Of a stretch of DNA of 64,000 nt, positions 19,048-28,995 are shown one piece after another. The stretch's first letter is position 1; the number at the start of each line of letters is the position of its first letter. Both the position numbers and the translations under genes were made by a program. The stretch is from Brucella rhizosphaerae. GTDB taxonomy: Bacteria > Pseudomonadota > Alphaproteobacteria > Rhizobiales > Rhizobiaceae. The notes under the pieces are model-generated. The model worked only from the letters and a program-made list of their open reading frames with translations, was not told the DNA's origin and searched no databases. The DNA lies in contig NZ_NNRK01000034.1 in NCBI RefSeq assembly GCF_002252475.1, forward strand, positions 1-64,000, in the 5' to 3' direction.

Positions 19048-19947
19048 ATGGCCGCTCCCTCATCTGCCCCCACACACGAAAGCGCGATATTTGATCGCGA
19101 TCTTTTGCTGGCCTTTCGTCGGCGCGCATTCAGACGTGCTGAACCGGGCGCAGATTTTCTCTTGCGACGCGCTGCCGAAGATCTTGAAGACCGGCTGGAT
19201 GCTGTCGAGCGCCGGTTTCCAGTTGCTGTCGACCTTGCAGGGCATAATGGATCTGCCGCAGCGGCCATTGCCCGATCGGGAAAAGCCGATCTGATCCTGC
19301 GGGTCGAACGGGATGAGGCTTTCCTGAAAGGACCTTTTGCTGCAATTGTTGCGGATGAAGAAATTCTGCCGCTTAAACCCGGCAGCGTCGATCTCATCGT
19401 TTCGCTCATGTCTTTACATGCGACCAATGACACGCCGGGCACCATGGTACAGATTGCGCGCGCGTTAAAACCCGACGGTCTTTTCCTCGCGGCACTGAGC
19501 GGTAACGGCACACTGGGCGAATTGCGCGAAAGTCTTTTGCAGGCAGAGATTGAACTGACTGGTGGCGCTTCTCCACGTGTCTTTCCATTTGCCGATGTGC
19601 GTGATGTAGGTGGTCTTTTACAACGCGCAGGCTTTGCACTTCCGGTGACGGACGTTGAAAACGTCACCGTACGCTATGATTCAATTTTCAATCTGATGAC
19701 CGACCTGCGTGCTATGGGTATGCAGAATGTATTGCGCGACCGCTCGCGCAAGCCGGTATCGCGTCGACTTTTCCTGCGTGCTGCCGAAATTTATGCGGAA
19801 CGCTTCAGTGATCCCGACGGACGCATCCGCGCCTCTTTCTCGACAATCTGGCTGTCCGGTTGGGCACCGCATGAATCACAGCAGAAGCCACTCAAGCCCG
19901 GCTCCGCCAAGGCATCACTGGCTGATGCGCTCAAAAATGTGGAATAG
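19048..19947 (+). CDS. Methyltransferase-domain protein (BioC/NDUFAF5-like)
   Basis: A 299-residue class I SAM-fold protein. The nucleotide-binding motif is degenerate (FPVAVDLAGHNGSA, 57-70), followed by typical strands (GSVDLIVSLMSLHATND; ALKPDGLFLAALSGNGTLGELR). It resembles the alphaproteobacterial relatives of mitochondrial NDUFAF5, which hydroxylates an arginine in a complex I subunit; BioC-like O-methyltransferase activity is the other option. The start at 19048 is preferred because an ATG 30 codons upstream would translate through a dispersed repeat. Confidence 0.8.
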   Translation: MAAPSSAPTHESAIFDRDLLLAFRRRAFRRAEPGADFLLRRAAEDLEDRLDAVERRFPVAVDLAGHNGSAAAAIARSGKADLILRVERDEAFLKGPFAAIVADEEILPLKPGSVDLIVSLMSLHATNDTPGTMVQIARALKPDGLFLAALSGNGTLGELRESLLQAEIELTGGASPRVFPFADVRDVGGLLQRAGFALPVTDVENVTVRYDSIFNLMTDLRAMGMQNVLRDRSRKPVSRRLFLRAAEIYAERFSDPDGRIRASFSTIWLSGWAPHESQQKPLKPGSAKASLADALKNVE

Positions 19948-19948
19948 G

Positions 19949-19998
19949 GTATTTTCAGCAAATGTGTGAAGCGGGTTTGCGACCGGAGATATGCAAAT
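19949..19998. repeat. Mosaic repeat, degenerate module A (copy 6)
   Basis: TTTTCAGCAAATGTGTGAAGCGGGTTTGC followed by ATATGCAAATC, a diverged module A two bases past the stop codon of the methyltransferase-like gene. Confidence 0.55.
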
Positions 19999-20009
19999 CC
20001 GCTAGCTGA

Positions 20010-20318
20010 TCAGCAATCGCCTGTATGGCTGCCGTCTGGATCAATGACACAGATGGGGCGCACAGGTGCTTTGCGGGAAACAACAGGATCACGCTTGATT
20101 GACCCGGTCATGGTACGATCAATGCCATCCGGCAGCACAGATTGTGCGGCAACCTTATTGGCCTGATCGTTTAAAACCGGCACGATGATCAGCGCGAGGG
20201 CCACTGCGGCAGACCCAAAAAGAAGAACAACGCGCAAAATGCCGCGACCAGCTTTCGAGAGTGGCCCCGGCGTATATTCATTATGATCTGCACTGAAATA
20301 ATTATTATCGAAACTCAT
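20010..20318 (-). CDS. Small single-pass membrane protein, function unknown
   Basis: A 102-residue protein with a polar N-terminus, one transmembrane helix at about 28-48, and a periplasmic or cytoplasmic tail that ends in ICVIDPDGSHTGDC with two Cys. A GGAG lies 8 nt before the ATG, which supports expression. I do not recognise the family. Confidence 0.75.
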   Translation of the reverse strand: MSFDNNYFSADHNEYTPGPLSKAGRGILRVVLLFGSAAVALALIIVPVLNDQANKVAAQSVLPDGIDRTMTGSIKRDPVVSRKAPVRPICVIDPDGSHTGDC

Positions 20319-20429
20319 GGGACAAACTCCGGGGACTTATCCCAGAGAATGCCGCAGCGGAGTGAATCATCAATTAACGCAGGCTATAAATCGTAAGGAA
20401 TTGTCAGCTATTTTCAGACTTTCCACAGC

Positions 20430-20846
20430 TCATAAAAGATCGATCAAAAACGGGATCAGCGGCTCATCGGCAGGCGGCATCGGATAGTCGCGCATGTCCT
20501 TTGGCCGAACCCATTTCAACGCCTGCCCTTCAAGCCCTTGTGCATCGCCCTCAAATCGACGGCAGACATAGAGCGGCATCAGCAAATGAAAGTCGTCATA
20601 GGTGTGGCTGGCAAAGGTGAGCGGCGCAAGACAGGCCACCTTTGTCGTAATACCAACCTCTTCCTGCAACTCACGGATCAGCGTTTCTTCGGGCGTTTCA
20701 CCCTGTTCAACCTTGCCCCCGGGGAACTCCCAGAGACCGGCCAGCGATTTTCCTTCCGGCCGCTGTGCCAGCAGCACACGTCCATCAGCATCCACAAGCG
20801 CACAGGCCGCAACCAGCACGATACGGCGGGCTTTCGTCTCAGTCAT
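20430..20846 (-). CDS. mutT: MutT-type Nudix hydrolase (8-oxo-dGTP diphosphatase)
   Basis: A 138-residue Nudix protein with a complete Nudix box at 44-66 (G-x5-E-x7-REL-x-EE-x-GI) and the MutT-like LVAACALVDADGRVLLAQRP start. It hydrolyses oxidised nucleoside triphosphates, limiting mutation. Its ATG overlaps the TGA of the upstream acetyltransferase gene (ATGA), so the two are translationally coupled. Confidence 0.93.
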   Translation of the reverse strand: MTETKARRIVLVAACALVDADGRVLLAQRPEGKSLAGLWEFPGGKVEQGETPEETLIRELQEEVGITTKVACLAPLTFASHTYDDFHLLMPLYVCRRFEGDAQGLEGQALKWVRPKDMRDYPMPPADEPLIPFLIDLL

Positions 20847-21604
20847 TTTTCATTGCTCTCCCGGTAAGCGTAACGATAGGCTTCCTGAAAGCCGAAGCGC
20901 TGATAAAGCGCAAGTCCCGCAACATTGTCCGCCTCGATTTGTAGCCATGCCTTTTTGGCACCGAGGCTCGCAGCCCATTTCAGCGTTGAACCAATGATGG
21001 CTCGTCCATAGCCATTGCGACGTGCATCAGGCAATGTTCCCACATCGAAAAGTCCGGCCATCACGCCATCCTGCACGCACAGCACATTGGAAACAGCGCG
21101 TCCGCCCTCTTCCAGAACAAACATGCCCTTGTTCGGGCGAATGCCGTCGAGCAGTTCCGAGAATCCCGGACGAAGTTCTTTGGGGCGTCCGTGAATGGTT
21201 ACGGATGCTTCGACAAAGCGGCCGATATCTTTGAGCGGTATCTGATCACGAGCGTCCGACAGATCAAGTTCTTCCAGATTGGAGGTCATGACGATGGTTT
21301 CGTCCTGACGCTTCCATCCCAAGCCTTCCAGATAATCTTCAAGTTCGACCGGAGCGAGCGGCGAGAGCCGGAAACAAGGCACACGTCCGTAAGCGCGAAA
21401 GCGCTGCGAAGCCAGTTCGATACGCGCCGGAATATCCCGCGTATCACCCGGATCGAGCGGATTGACCGAGTTGAGGCGCTTAGATGGGTGCGCTGCCGTC
21501 ATGCGTATCGCCCATGTCCCGTCATAATGAACGGACGTGGCAGGCCATGCACGAAAGCCCACGGCCTCAAGCTGGCGGACGATAGCAAGACTTGGCATTT
21601 TCAA
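20843..21604 (-). CDS. GNAT family N-acetyltransferase
   Basis: A 253-residue protein (from the TTG start). The GNAT fold is in the C-terminal half, with the acetyl-CoA motif RRNGYGRAIIGSTLKWA and the usual ALYQRFGFQEAYRYAYR ending. The N-terminal half (GFRAWPATSVHYDGTWAIRMTAAHPSKRLNSVNPLDPGD) is a domain frequently seen in this argJ-linked family. Start choice is uncertain: a GGAGAG lies 7 nt before a TTG (21604) and 13 nt before an ATG two codons later. Operon order argJ-GNAT-mutT. Confidence 0.9.
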   Translation of the reverse strand: MKMPSLAIVRQLEAVGFRAWPATSVHYDGTWAIRMTAAHPSKRLNSVNPLDPGDTRDIPARIELASQRFRAYGRVPCFRLSPLAPVELEDYLEGLGWKRQDETIVMTSNLEELDLSDARDQIPLKDIGRFVEASVTIHGRPKELRPGFSELLDGIRPNKGMFVLEEGGRAVSNVLCVQDGVMAGLFDVGTLPDARRNGYGRAIIGSTLKWAASLGAKKAWLQIEADNVAGLALYQRFGFQEAYRYAYRESNEK

Positions 21605-21665
21605 ACTTTCTCTCCAAAGTCAGCGGAACGTGAAATTCGGTATCTCACTGTGCCGCATATCGTGA

Positions 21666-22907
21666 TTAACTGCGATAATCACCGTTGATCGCAACATATT
21701 CCTTGGTCAGATCGCACGTCCAGACTGTTGCCTTGCCGTTGCCGATCCCCAGATCAACACGGATGAGGATATCTTCGCCTTGCATATAGGCGGAGGTTGC
21801 ATCTTCGGAATAGGCCGGGTCACGTTCGCCCTGATGCGCAACACGAATATCGCCAAACCAGATGGCCAGCAGATCGCGATCAGCCGGTTCCCCGGCTTTG
21901 CCGACAGCCATCACAACTCGACCCCAATTGGCGTCTTCGCCGGCAACAGCTGTCTTGACCAGCGGTGAATTGGCAATGGAAAGCGCGATTTTCTTGGCGG
22001 ATGCTGCGGACTTCGCGCCAGTCACCTCAACTTCGACCATCTTGCGTGCGCCTTCGCCGTCACGCACAACCTGAAGCGCCAGCGATTTCAGGACACGTGC
22101 AAGTGCCTTTTTGAAGTCACCAAGGCGTTTGTCAGCAGCATCTGTAATTTCCGGTGCGCCGCGTTCGGCAGCAGAACCCGTTGCAAACAGCATCAGCGTA
22201 TCAGAGGTGGAGGTGTCGCTGTCGACTGTGACAGCGTTGAAGGTCGGGCCAACACCTTTGGACAACAGGATTTGCAATACATCGGACTTGATCGGTGCAT
22301 CTGTAACGACGAAGGAAAGCATGGTCGCCATATCCGGCGCAATCATGCCCGCACCTTTAGAGATGCCGTTGATCGTTACCGGAACCTGACCGAGTAGCAC
22401 CGTTTCAGTGGCCACTTTCGGATAGGTATCGGTGGTCATGATGGCTTTGGCGGCTTCCGTCCAGAAATCATCGCTGGCCGAGTTTGCCATATCGCTCAAA
22501 AGGCCTGAGAATTTCGACGCATCAAGTGGCTCGCCGATAACACCAGTGGAGGCGAGAAACACATCGGTCGTATTGCAGCCAACAGCTTTCGCGGCGGCTT
22601 CCGCCGTTGCTTCCGTCGCTGCACGGCCCTTAAGACCGGTAAAAGCATTGGCATTGCCAGAGTTGACGACCACTGCACGCGCTTTGCCGTGCACAAGATT
22701 GCGACGACAGAAATCGACCGGAGCTGACGGGCAGAGCGAGCGGGTGAAAACACCTGCTACTTCTGCGGGTTTGTCGAACACCATGAGCATGACATCCGTG
22801 CGGCCCTTATACTTGATACCGGCAGCAGCAGTTGCAATGCGCACGCCGTGAATGACCGGCATGGACGGATAATGTTTGGGGGCGAGCGGTGATACGGACG
22901 CAGACAT
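21666..22907 (-). CDS. argJ: Bifunctional glutamate N-acetyltransferase / N-acetylglutamate synthase
   Basis: A 413-residue ArgJ of the arginine acetyl cycle; it transfers acetyl from N-acetylornithine to glutamate. The autocleavage site is intact: [14 protein letters not shown] with nucleophile T195. The family C-terminus [15 protein letters not shown] is present. A longer in-frame start at 23018 is rejected because that part would run into a mosaic repeat; GAGG lies before the ATG at 22907. Upstream of the GNAT and mutT genes on the same strand. Confidence 0.97.
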   Translation of the reverse strand: MSASVSPLAPKHYPSMPVIHGVRIATAAAGIKYKGRTDVMLMVFDKPAEVAGVFTRSLCPSAPVDFCRRNLVHGKARAVVVNSGNANAFTGLKGRAATEATAEAAAKAVGCNTTDVFLASTGVIGEPLDASKFSGLLSDMANSASDDFWTEAAKAIMTTDTYPKVATETVLLGQVPVTINGISKGAGMIAPDMATMLSFVVTDAPIKSDVLQILLSKGVGPTFNAVTVDSDTSTSDTLMLFATGSAAERGAPEITDAADKRLGDFKKALARVLKSLALQVVRDGEGARKMVEVEVTGAKSAASAKKIALSIANSPLVKTAVAGEDANWGRVVMAVGKAGEPADRDLLAIWFGDIRVAHQGERDPAYSEDATSAYMQGEDILIRVDLGIGNGKATVWTCDLTKEYVAINGDYRS

Positions 22908-22980
22908 GAGTGCCTCTGAAGAGATGCTATTGATTCTGCCGCATTGGAAATGTTTGCAGCGTAAAATCAAGCGATAACTA

Positions 22981-23087
22981 AAGCGCGCCCCAAAAAACGT
23001 GAAGCGGTTTTCGGACAAGATGCGCGCTAAAACAAATACTTAGAGAATTTTCTCTGATTCAGCAAAAATTGGAAATTCTCTAAACCA
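22981..23087. repeat. Mosaic palindromic repeat, module A plus AT-rich palindrome (copy 7)
   Basis: AAGCGCGCCCCAAAAAACGTGAAGCGG with TTTTCGG and GATGCGCG, followed not by module B but by a different inverted repeat (TAGAGAATTT ... AAATTCTCTA, 23041-23082). It shows module shuffling within the family. Confidence 0.75.
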
Positions 23088-23093
23088 CAATGA

Positions 23094-23121
23094 AAAACGC
23101 CCCGGATTTCCGGGGCGTTTT
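23094..23121 (-). terminator. Intrinsic terminator of the parvulin gene
   Basis: A perfect 12-bp stem (AAAACGCCCCGG with its complement, 4-nt loop ATTT) lies 15 bases past the stop codon and ends in T on the minus strand. Confidence 0.9.
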
Positions 23122-23135
23122 GTTTCATTCAAAAA

Positions 23136-24137
23136 TTACTGCTGTGGCTGGGCGGCGGCTGGGGCATCGCCCTCATCGCCTTGTTCCTGCGCCGCTGCGG
23201 CTTCCTTCATGGCTTTATCGACAGCCGGGTCTTTGTATTCGATCTTCATACCATCGCGCAGCTTCTTGACCATTTCGACATAACGCTCACGCATGATGAT
23301 CGAACGGATCTGCTCGGAAACCTGATCAAATGCTGGCGGCTGCTTGGTCCGGCGATCTTCAAGCTGGATCACGTGAAAGCCGAACTGTGACTGCACAGGT
23401 TCCTTGGTATATTCACCCGGCTTCAATGCAAAAGCGGCCTTTTCGAATTCCGGAACCATCTGGCCTTCTGCGAAGTAACCAAGATCGCCACCATTGGCAG
23501 CGGTGCCATCGGTCGAGCTTTCCTTGGCGAGATCTTCAAATTTCGCGCCGCCTTCAAGCTTCTTGATGACTGCTTCAGCTTCTTCCTTGGTCTTCACAAG
23601 AATGTGACGTGCACGCACTTCGACCTGTGGTGGGATCGCTGCGATTTCCTTGTCGTAACGCGCACGAACATCGGCGTCAGAAATCTTGTCGACAACCGCA
23701 TCCTTGAAATATTCGTTATGGAGTGCGCGTTCACGCAGGAATTCCATGCGGTTCTTGAATTCATCGCTCTGGTCGAGCTTTTCCTTGGCAGCTTCATCAG
23801 CCATCGCCTTGATGTCGATGAGGGCTGCGAGAGCGGCCAGGCGGCGCTGGTCAGCCGGAAGGCGTGCAAACTGCGGATCAAGGTCGCCAGCAGCCTGATC
23901 GACTTCACCTACGGTGATATCCTTACCGTTTACAGTCGCAAGAACCTTTGCAGGATCTTCTGAAGCAGCTGTAGACTGTGTAGCGTCAGATTGGGCGGCG
24001 TCAGACTGGGTAGCTTCGGCTGGCTTTGGTGCAGCATCCTGCGCAAAGACGACGGTGCCCGAAAAACCTGCCAGTGCAACAGATGTAGCAAGAATGGCAA
24101 GAGCCTTGCGGTACGGGGCTTTGAGAATGGCTTTCAT
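23136..24137 (-). CDS. Exported parvulin-type peptidylprolyl isomerase
   Basis: A 333-residue periplasmic foldase. Residues 1-32 are a signal peptide (cut near VFAQDA). A Gln/Ser/Asp/Ala-repetitive spacer at 40-60 (QSDAAQSDATQST) follows, then a helical SurA/PrsA-like chaperone part and a PpiC domain at about 171-263 (EVRARHILVKTKEEAE ... GFHVIQLEDRR). Such proteins help outer-membrane proteins fold. The start at 24137 has GGAGAG upstream; an ATG at 24224 would hide the signal peptide behind 29 Arg-rich residues. Divergent from secA, and both act in protein export. Confidence 0.92.
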   Translation of the reverse strand: MKAILKAPYRKALAILATSVALAGFSGTVVFAQDAAPKPAEATQSDAAQSDATQSTAASEDPAKVLATVNGKDITVGEVDQAAGDLDPQFARLPADQRRLAALAALIDIKAMADEAAKEKLDQSDEFKNRMEFLRERALHNEYFKDAVVDKISDADVRARYDKEIAAIPPQVEVRARHILVKTKEEAEAVIKKLEGGAKFEDLAKESSTDGTAANGGDLGYFAEGQMVPEFEKAAFALKPGEYTKEPVQSQFGFHVIQLEDRRTKQPPAFDQVSEQIRSIIMRERYVEMVKKLRDGMKIEYKDPAVDKAMKEAAAAQEQGDEGDAPAAAQPQQ

Positions 24138-24445
24138 ATGGGATTCTCTCCTTCGAGACCGCCTACCGGCCCCATGAATGCGGCGGAATTTGGCCCGGAA
24201 GGACTGTCGGCCGCGATAAAACACAGGTTTTCCGGCCTGTCGAGCAACGTTGACATCGCTTGAAGCCCCTCTTATCTGTCCTTCGACTTGTCGTCCAGTA
24301 AGCGACAGGTGGAATTACGCTAAAAATGCGCCGTATCTGGCAGCTTTTGCAGCGCAGTTTTCTTGCATTTGTTTCAATACGCGTGAATAAAGCATTCGAC
24401 ATTGCCGGAAGCGCTTCCGGCTGAACGGACAGGAAAGGACCAGGA
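24138..24445. other. Divergent promoter region of the parvulin and secA genes
   Basis: This 308-bp gap holds promoters for both genes. The only clear candidate is the secA-directed pair at 24250-24278. I see no conserved RNA structure and no supported small gene. Confidence 0.5.
24250..24278 (+). promoter_or_regulatory. Candidate sigma-70 promoter of secA
   Basis: A perfect -35 hexamer TTGACA (24250-24255), then exactly 17 bp, then TATCTG (24273-24278). It would give a leader of about 160 nt before secA. Confidence 0.45.
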
Positions 24446-27166
24446 ATGGTCAGCTTTGGCGGCCTCGCCCGCAAGATATTCGGTTCATCCAACGACCGCC
24501 AAGTGAAATCACTGCGGACTCGTGCGGAACAGATTACTGCGCTTGAGAAGAATTACGAAGGTATCACCGACGAACAGCTTCAGGCGAAGACTGCGGAATT
24601 CCGCGCAGCCCTTGCTGAAGGCAAGAAGCTCGACGAATTGTTGCCGGACGCTTTTGCGACGGCGCGTGAAGCCGCCAAGCGCGTGCTCGGCATGCGTCCT
24701 TTCGACGTACAGCTGATCGGCGGCATGGTTCTGCATGAACGCGGTATTGCTGAAATGCGCACAGGTGAAGGCAAGACGCTTATGGCGACGCTGCCTGTCT
24801 ACCTCAACGCGCTTGAAGGCAAGGGCGTGCATGTGGTGACGGTCAATGATTACCTCGCCAGCCGCGACGCTGAAACCATGGGCAAGCTTTATAACTTCCT
24901 CGGTCTGACCGTGGGCGTCATCAAGCACGGTCTCGATGACAACGAGCGTCAGGCGGCTTACGGCTGCGATATTACTTACGGCACCAACAACGAGCTCGGC
25001 TTCGATTATCTGCGCGATAATATGAAGTATGAGCGCGGCCAGATGGTTCAACGCGGTCACAACTATGCCATCGTCGATGAAGTGGATTCGATCCTCATCG
25101 ATGAAGCACGCACGCCGCTGATCATTTCCGGTCCGCTGGAAGACCGTTCCGAATTCTACAATCTCATCGACACTTTCATTCCAGCCCTTGAGCCGGAAGA
25201 TTTTGAAATCGATGAGAAACAGAAGACAGCGATCTTCACCGAAGTTGGCACCGAAAAGGTTGAACAGCTTCTTGATGCTGCCGGACACCTCAAGGGCGAG
25301 AGCCTTTACGACATCGAAAATGTCGCGATCGTCCATCACCTGAACAATGCCCTCCGGGCGCATAAACTGTTCCAGCGTGACAAGGACTACATCGTCCGCA
25401 ACGACGAAATCGTCATCATCGACGAATTCACCGGCCGCATGATGCCAGGTCGCCGTTACTCGGAAGGCTTGCATCAGGCACTTGAAGCCAAGGAAAAGGT
25501 TACGATCCAGCCTGAAAACCAGACGCTGGCTTCGATCACTTTCCAGAACTATTTCCGCATGTACACCAAGCTTTCCGGCATGACCGGTACGGCTGCGACG
25601 GAAGCGGAAGAATTTGGCAATATTTACGGCCTCGAAGTTCTGGAAATTCCGACCAATCTTCCCGTCAAGCGTATTGACGAAGATGATGAAGTCTATCGTA
25701 CGGTCGAAGAAAAATACAAAGCCATCGTCAGGGATATTCACGCATCGCACGCAAAGGGACAGCCGGTTCTCGTCGGCACGACCTCTATCGAAAAGTCGGA
25801 ACTTCTGGCTGAGCGTCTGCGCAAAGAAGGTGTGAAGGACTTCCAGGTCCTCAATGCCCGTTACCACGAGCAGGAAGCCTTCATCATCGCACAGGCCGGT
25901 GTGCCCGGTACTGTGACCATCGCGACCAACATGGCTGGTCGTGGTACGGATATTCAGCTCGGCGGCAACCTTGAAATGCGCGTACGCGAAGAGCTTGCGG
26001 ACGTGCCTGAAGGCCCGGAACGCGATACCAAAATCGCTGAGATCAAGGCTGATATCGCACGGCTGAAAGAAAAGGCACTGGCTGCCGGTGGCCTTTACGT
26101 TCTTGCCACCGAGCGCCACGAAAGCCGCCGTATCGACAACCAGTTGCGCGGTCGTTCCGGCCGTCAGGGCGATCCCGGCCGGTCGAAATTCTTCCTGTCG
26201 CTTCAGGATGATCTGATGCGCATCTTCGGCTCCGACCGTATGGACGGCATGCTGCAGAAGCTCGGCCTCAAGGAAGATGAAGCCATCGTCCACCCATGGA
26301 TCAACAAGGCGCTTGAAAAGGCGCAGACCAAGGTTGAGGCACGCAACTTCGAAATCCGTAAAAACCTGCTCAAATACGACGACGTCATGAACGATCAGCG
26401 CAAGGTGATCTTCGAGCAGCGCCTTGAAATGATGGACGAAGAAGACCTGACCGACACGGTTGCTGAAATGCGCCATGAAGTCATCGAAGACATGGTCACT
26501 TTGCGTATCCCCAAAGACGCTTACGTTGAAAAGTGGGATGTTGCAGGCCTCAAGGACGACGTTCTTACCAAGCTTAACCTCGTTCTCCCGATTGAAGATT
26601 GGGCCAAGGAAGAAGGTATCGCTGAAGAAGAGTTCGAAGCCCGCATCAAGGACGCAGCCGACAAGGCTGCTGCTGAGAAGGCAGAACGCTTCGGCCCGCA
26701 GATCATGACTTACATCGAAAAGTCGGTGATCATGCAGTCGCTCGACAATCTGTGGCGCGAACATCTGGTCAATCTCGACCATCTGCGCTCGGTCGTCGGC
26801 TTCCGTGGCTATGCTCAGCGCGATCCCCTCAACGAGTACAAGACGGAAGGCTTTGAGCTGTTCCAGTCCATGCTCGCGAACTTGCGTGAAGTGGTCATTA
26901 CCCAGCTGATGCGCGTCGAAATCGTCCGTGAAGCGCCGCCAGAGCCGGAACTTCCGCCAATGACCGGTCGCCATATCGACGGCACCACCGGCGAGAATGA
27001 CTTTGACGAAAATGCATGGGCAGAGCATCAGCAGGATGAACGCGTCATCCCGGCTGCTGAACGTGACCCTGCCGATCCGGCAACCTGGGGCAAGGTTAGC
27101 CGCAATGAAGCCTGCCCTTGCGGCTCAGGCAAGAAGTACAAGCACTGCCACGGAGCGTTTGATTAA
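24446..27166 (+). CDS. secA: Protein translocase ATPase SecA
   Basis: A 906-residue preprotein translocase motor. Walker A MRTGEGKT lies at 104-111 with K110; [20 protein letters not shown] is the DEAD-like Walker B region; [14 protein letters not shown] is the second nucleotide-binding motif. The C-terminal SEC-C zinc-binding end is intact (C890, C892, C901, H902), serving SecB and lipid contact. It drives Sec-dependent proteins through SecYEG. AGGA lies 5-11 nt before the ATG. Single gene with a strong terminator. Confidence 0.99.
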   Translation: MVSFGGLARKIFGSSNDRQVKSLRTRAEQITALEKNYEGITDEQLQAKTAEFRAALAEGKKLDELLPDAFATAREAAKRVLGMRPFDVQLIGGMVLHERGIAEMRTGEGKTLMATLPVYLNALEGKGVHVVTVNDYLASRDAETMGKLYNFLGLTVGVIKHGLDDNERQAAYGCDITYGTNNELGFDYLRDNMKYERGQMVQRGHNYAIVDEVDSILIDEARTPLIISGPLEDRSEFYNLIDTFIPALEPEDFEIDEKQKTAIFTEVGTEKVEQLLDAAGHLKGESLYDIENVAIVHHLNNALRAHKLFQRDKDYIVRNDEIVIIDEFTGRMMPGRRYSEGLHQALEAKEKVTIQPENQTLASITFQNYFRMYTKLSGMTGTAATEAEEFGNIYGLEVLEIPTNLPVKRIDEDDEVYRTVEEKYKAIVRDIHASHAKGQPVLVGTTSIEKSELLAERLRKEGVKDFQVLNARYHEQEAFIIAQAGVPGTVTIATNMAGRGTDIQLGGNLEMRVREELADVPEGPERDTKIAEIKADIARLKEKALAAGGLYVLATERHESRRIDNQLRGRSGRQGDPGRSKFFLSLQDDLMRIFGSDRMDGMLQKLGLKEDEAIVHPWINKALEKAQTKVEARNFEIRKNLLKYDDVMNDQRKVIFEQRLEMMDEEDLTDTVAEMRHEVIEDMVTLRIPKDAYVEKWDVAGLKDDVLTKLNLVLPIEDWAKEEGIAEEEFEARIKDAADKAAAEKAERFGPQIMTYIEKSVIMQSLDNLWREHLVNLDHLRSVVGFRGYAQRDPLNEYKTEGFELFQSMLANLREVVITQLMRVEIVREAPPEPELPPMTGRHIDGTTGENDFDENAWAEHQQDERVIPAAERDPADPATWGKVSRNEACPCGSGKKYKHCHGAFD

Positions 27167-27194
27167 GCGCATCCCCACAGCTGCCATCTGAAAC

Positions 27195-27225
27195 AAAACC
27201 CCGGCGTGATATCGCCGGGGTTTTT
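27195..27225 (+). terminator. Intrinsic terminator of secA
   Basis: A 12-bp perfect stem (AAAACCCCGGCG, 27195-27206, with 27213-27224) is followed by T residues, 28 bases past the secA stop codon. Confidence 0.92.
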
Positions 27226-27558
27226 CTTTGTTCTCACCTTGCCGTAAACTCGATCATCTTGAAGAGTGCAATGAAACATCAAGGGCGACTGAAGAAGACA
27301 ACTGGCCGCAGCACAATGCAATTTCAGTAATTGCTTAAAAACTAATATGTTCAGAAAGTAATTACCATCTCTTTCAATTTGGCTTCGCTTTGCCAGCAAA
27401 GGCTTTTTCTTTTTACCTTTTTAAAGAAGTGCCATCTAATGATCAGCCATCACAAAACCGGTACAGTGCCGGATGCGTATAAAAGATGGTCCGTAAGAAG
27501 ATCAGCAGAACCAGCGGAACCTTGAACAAAGGGCCGTGATAAGCAGGGTTGGCAACAA
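27226..27558. other. AT-rich intergenic region upstream of the flippase gene
   Basis: After the secA terminator, 27320-27430 is clearly AT-richer than its surroundings and contains a weak CTTTG/CAAAG hairpin followed by T-runs (27388-27425). It probably holds the promoter of the flippase/acyltransferase operon. A 28-codon ATG ORF at 27439 lacks a Shine-Dalgarno and ends at an in-frame stop; I do not call it. Confidence 0.45.
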
Positions 27559-28995
27559 GTGGGTTTTTCGGCAGCAAAAGCAGCGAGCCAGTTTCTGCCT
27601 GGCAGCATCGCAGCGAGGCTTCGTCCAGTGACGGAGCGGCTGGATGCTGTCCTGATGGGATCAGGGCCACAGGCAAGTGCCCAGCGTTCGTCGCTGCTGG
27701 CATTTTCTGTGCGCGCAGCGAGTGCTGCCATCGCTCTTCTTTCGCAGGTCATTCTTGCGCGCTGGATGGGTGAATTCCAGTACGGAATTTTCGTGCTGGT
27801 CTGGCTCACCATGCTCATCATTGGCGATCTCGCCTGTTTCGGGTTGCACACCACCATCATCCGCTATGTGCCGGAATATATTCAGCGCAACCTGTTTAAT
27901 CCATTGCGCGGCATCCTTTATACAGGCCGGCTTTTTGCCCTCGGATCAGCCACAGCAATTGCTCTGATGGGATCCTTGCTGCTGGTGCTCCTGAAAGATC
28001 GTATCGAGAGCTATTATCTTATCCCGTTTATTCTAGGCTTCGTTTGCCTGCCAATGATTGCACTTGGCAATATGCTTGACGGTATTGCACGCTCGCGCAC
28101 ATGGATCATGATGGCGCTGACGCCAAGTTACATCATCCGTCCGCTGCTTATGCTGATTTTCATGGTGGCAGCTCACATCACAGGATTGCCTTCTACCGCT
28201 ACGACAGCACTTGCTGCTTCCATTGCGGCCACCTGGGTAACGACAGTCGGACAATTGCTGACCCTTGATCGGTCGCTTGCAAAGGATATTCCTTCCGGAC
28301 CCAAGGAAATTCATCTCGCCACATGGATGAAAGTGGCTCTGCCGATTTTCTTTGTCGAAGGCTTTTTCTTCCTTCTGATCAATGTCGATGTACTGATGGT
28401 TGGTCACATCATGGACCCGCAGCATGTGGCAATCTATTTTGCGACAACCAAGATCATGGCGCTGGCCCACTTTGTCTATTTCGCTGTCAAGGCAAGCGTA
28501 GCACAACGCTATTCCGATCTGTTGCACAGCGGAGATCGCGCCGAATTTGCGAGCTTCGCAGAAGCATCGACCCGCTGGACCTTCTGGCCGACACTGTTCT
28601 TAGGCCTTGTCATTCTTGCCATGGGCTATCCGCTGTTGATGCTCTTCGGCAGCACCTTCACGGAAGGCTATCCGCTCCTGTTCATTCTGATTATCGGCGT
28701 GATCGCGCGCGCAAGCGTGGGACCCGCCGAAAGCCTGCTGAACATGTCCGGCAAGCAGAATATCTGCGCTCTGCTTTATGCAGTCACGCTTTCGGTCAAC
28801 GTCGCACTCAATCTCATTCTCATTCCGCGCTTTGGTTTGATGGGAGCCGCCGTGTCGACAGCTGTTTCCATGCTGCTTGAGGCTGTTCTGCTTTCAATTG
28901 CCGTACACCGCACTATGCAGATCACGATGTTTATTCTTATCCCGCAAAAGCGCGCTCGAGACGCCCGCAGCAATAGCTCTGAGGAGACCTTGTAA
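27559..28995 (+). CDS. Polysaccharide flippase-like membrane protein (MOP superfamily)
   Basis: A protein of up to 478 residues with about 12 to 14 hydrophobic helices from residue 45 onward (LAFSVRAASAAIALLSQVILARWMGEFQYGIFVLVW is the typical first-helix pattern of Wzx/MurJ-like proteins). It probably translocates a lipid-linked glycan or glycolipid across the inner membrane. The start is uncertain: a GTG at 27559 or an ATG at 27655, neither with a strong Shine-Dalgarno. Its TAA stop overlaps the next gene's ATG (TAATG), so it is coupled to the acyltransferase gene. Confidence 0.85.
   Translation: MGFSAAKAASQFLPGSIAARLRPVTERLDAVLMGSGPQASAQRSSLLAFSVRAASAAIALLSQVILARWMGEFQYGIFVLVWLTMLIIGDLACFGLHTTIIRYVPEYIQRNLFNPLRGILYTGRLFALGSATAIALMGSLLLVLLKDRIESYYLIPFILGFVCLPMIALGNMLDGIARSRTWIMMALTPSYIIRPLLMLIFMVAAHITGLPSTATTALAASIAATWVTTVGQLLTLDRSLAKDIPSGPKEIHLATWMKVALPIFFVEGFFFLLINVDVLMVGHIMDPQHVAIYFATTKIMALAHFVYFAVKASVAQRYSDLLHSGDRAEFASFAEASTRWTFWPTLFLGLVILAMGYPLLMLFGSTFTEGYPLLFILIIGVIARASVGPAESLLNMSGKQNICALLYAVTLSVNVALNLILIPRFGLMGAAVSTAVSMLLEAVLLSIAVHRTMQITMFILIPQKRARDARSNSSEETL

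Noticed and set aside
24509..27028. An 839-codon open frame antisense to secA
   Set aside because: Mirror of a highly conserved gene with strong codon bias; no domain, start signal or context supports it.
27439..27525. A 28-codon ORF in frame with and before the flippase gene
   Set aside because: No Shine-Dalgarno, and in-frame stops separate it from the flippase gene.
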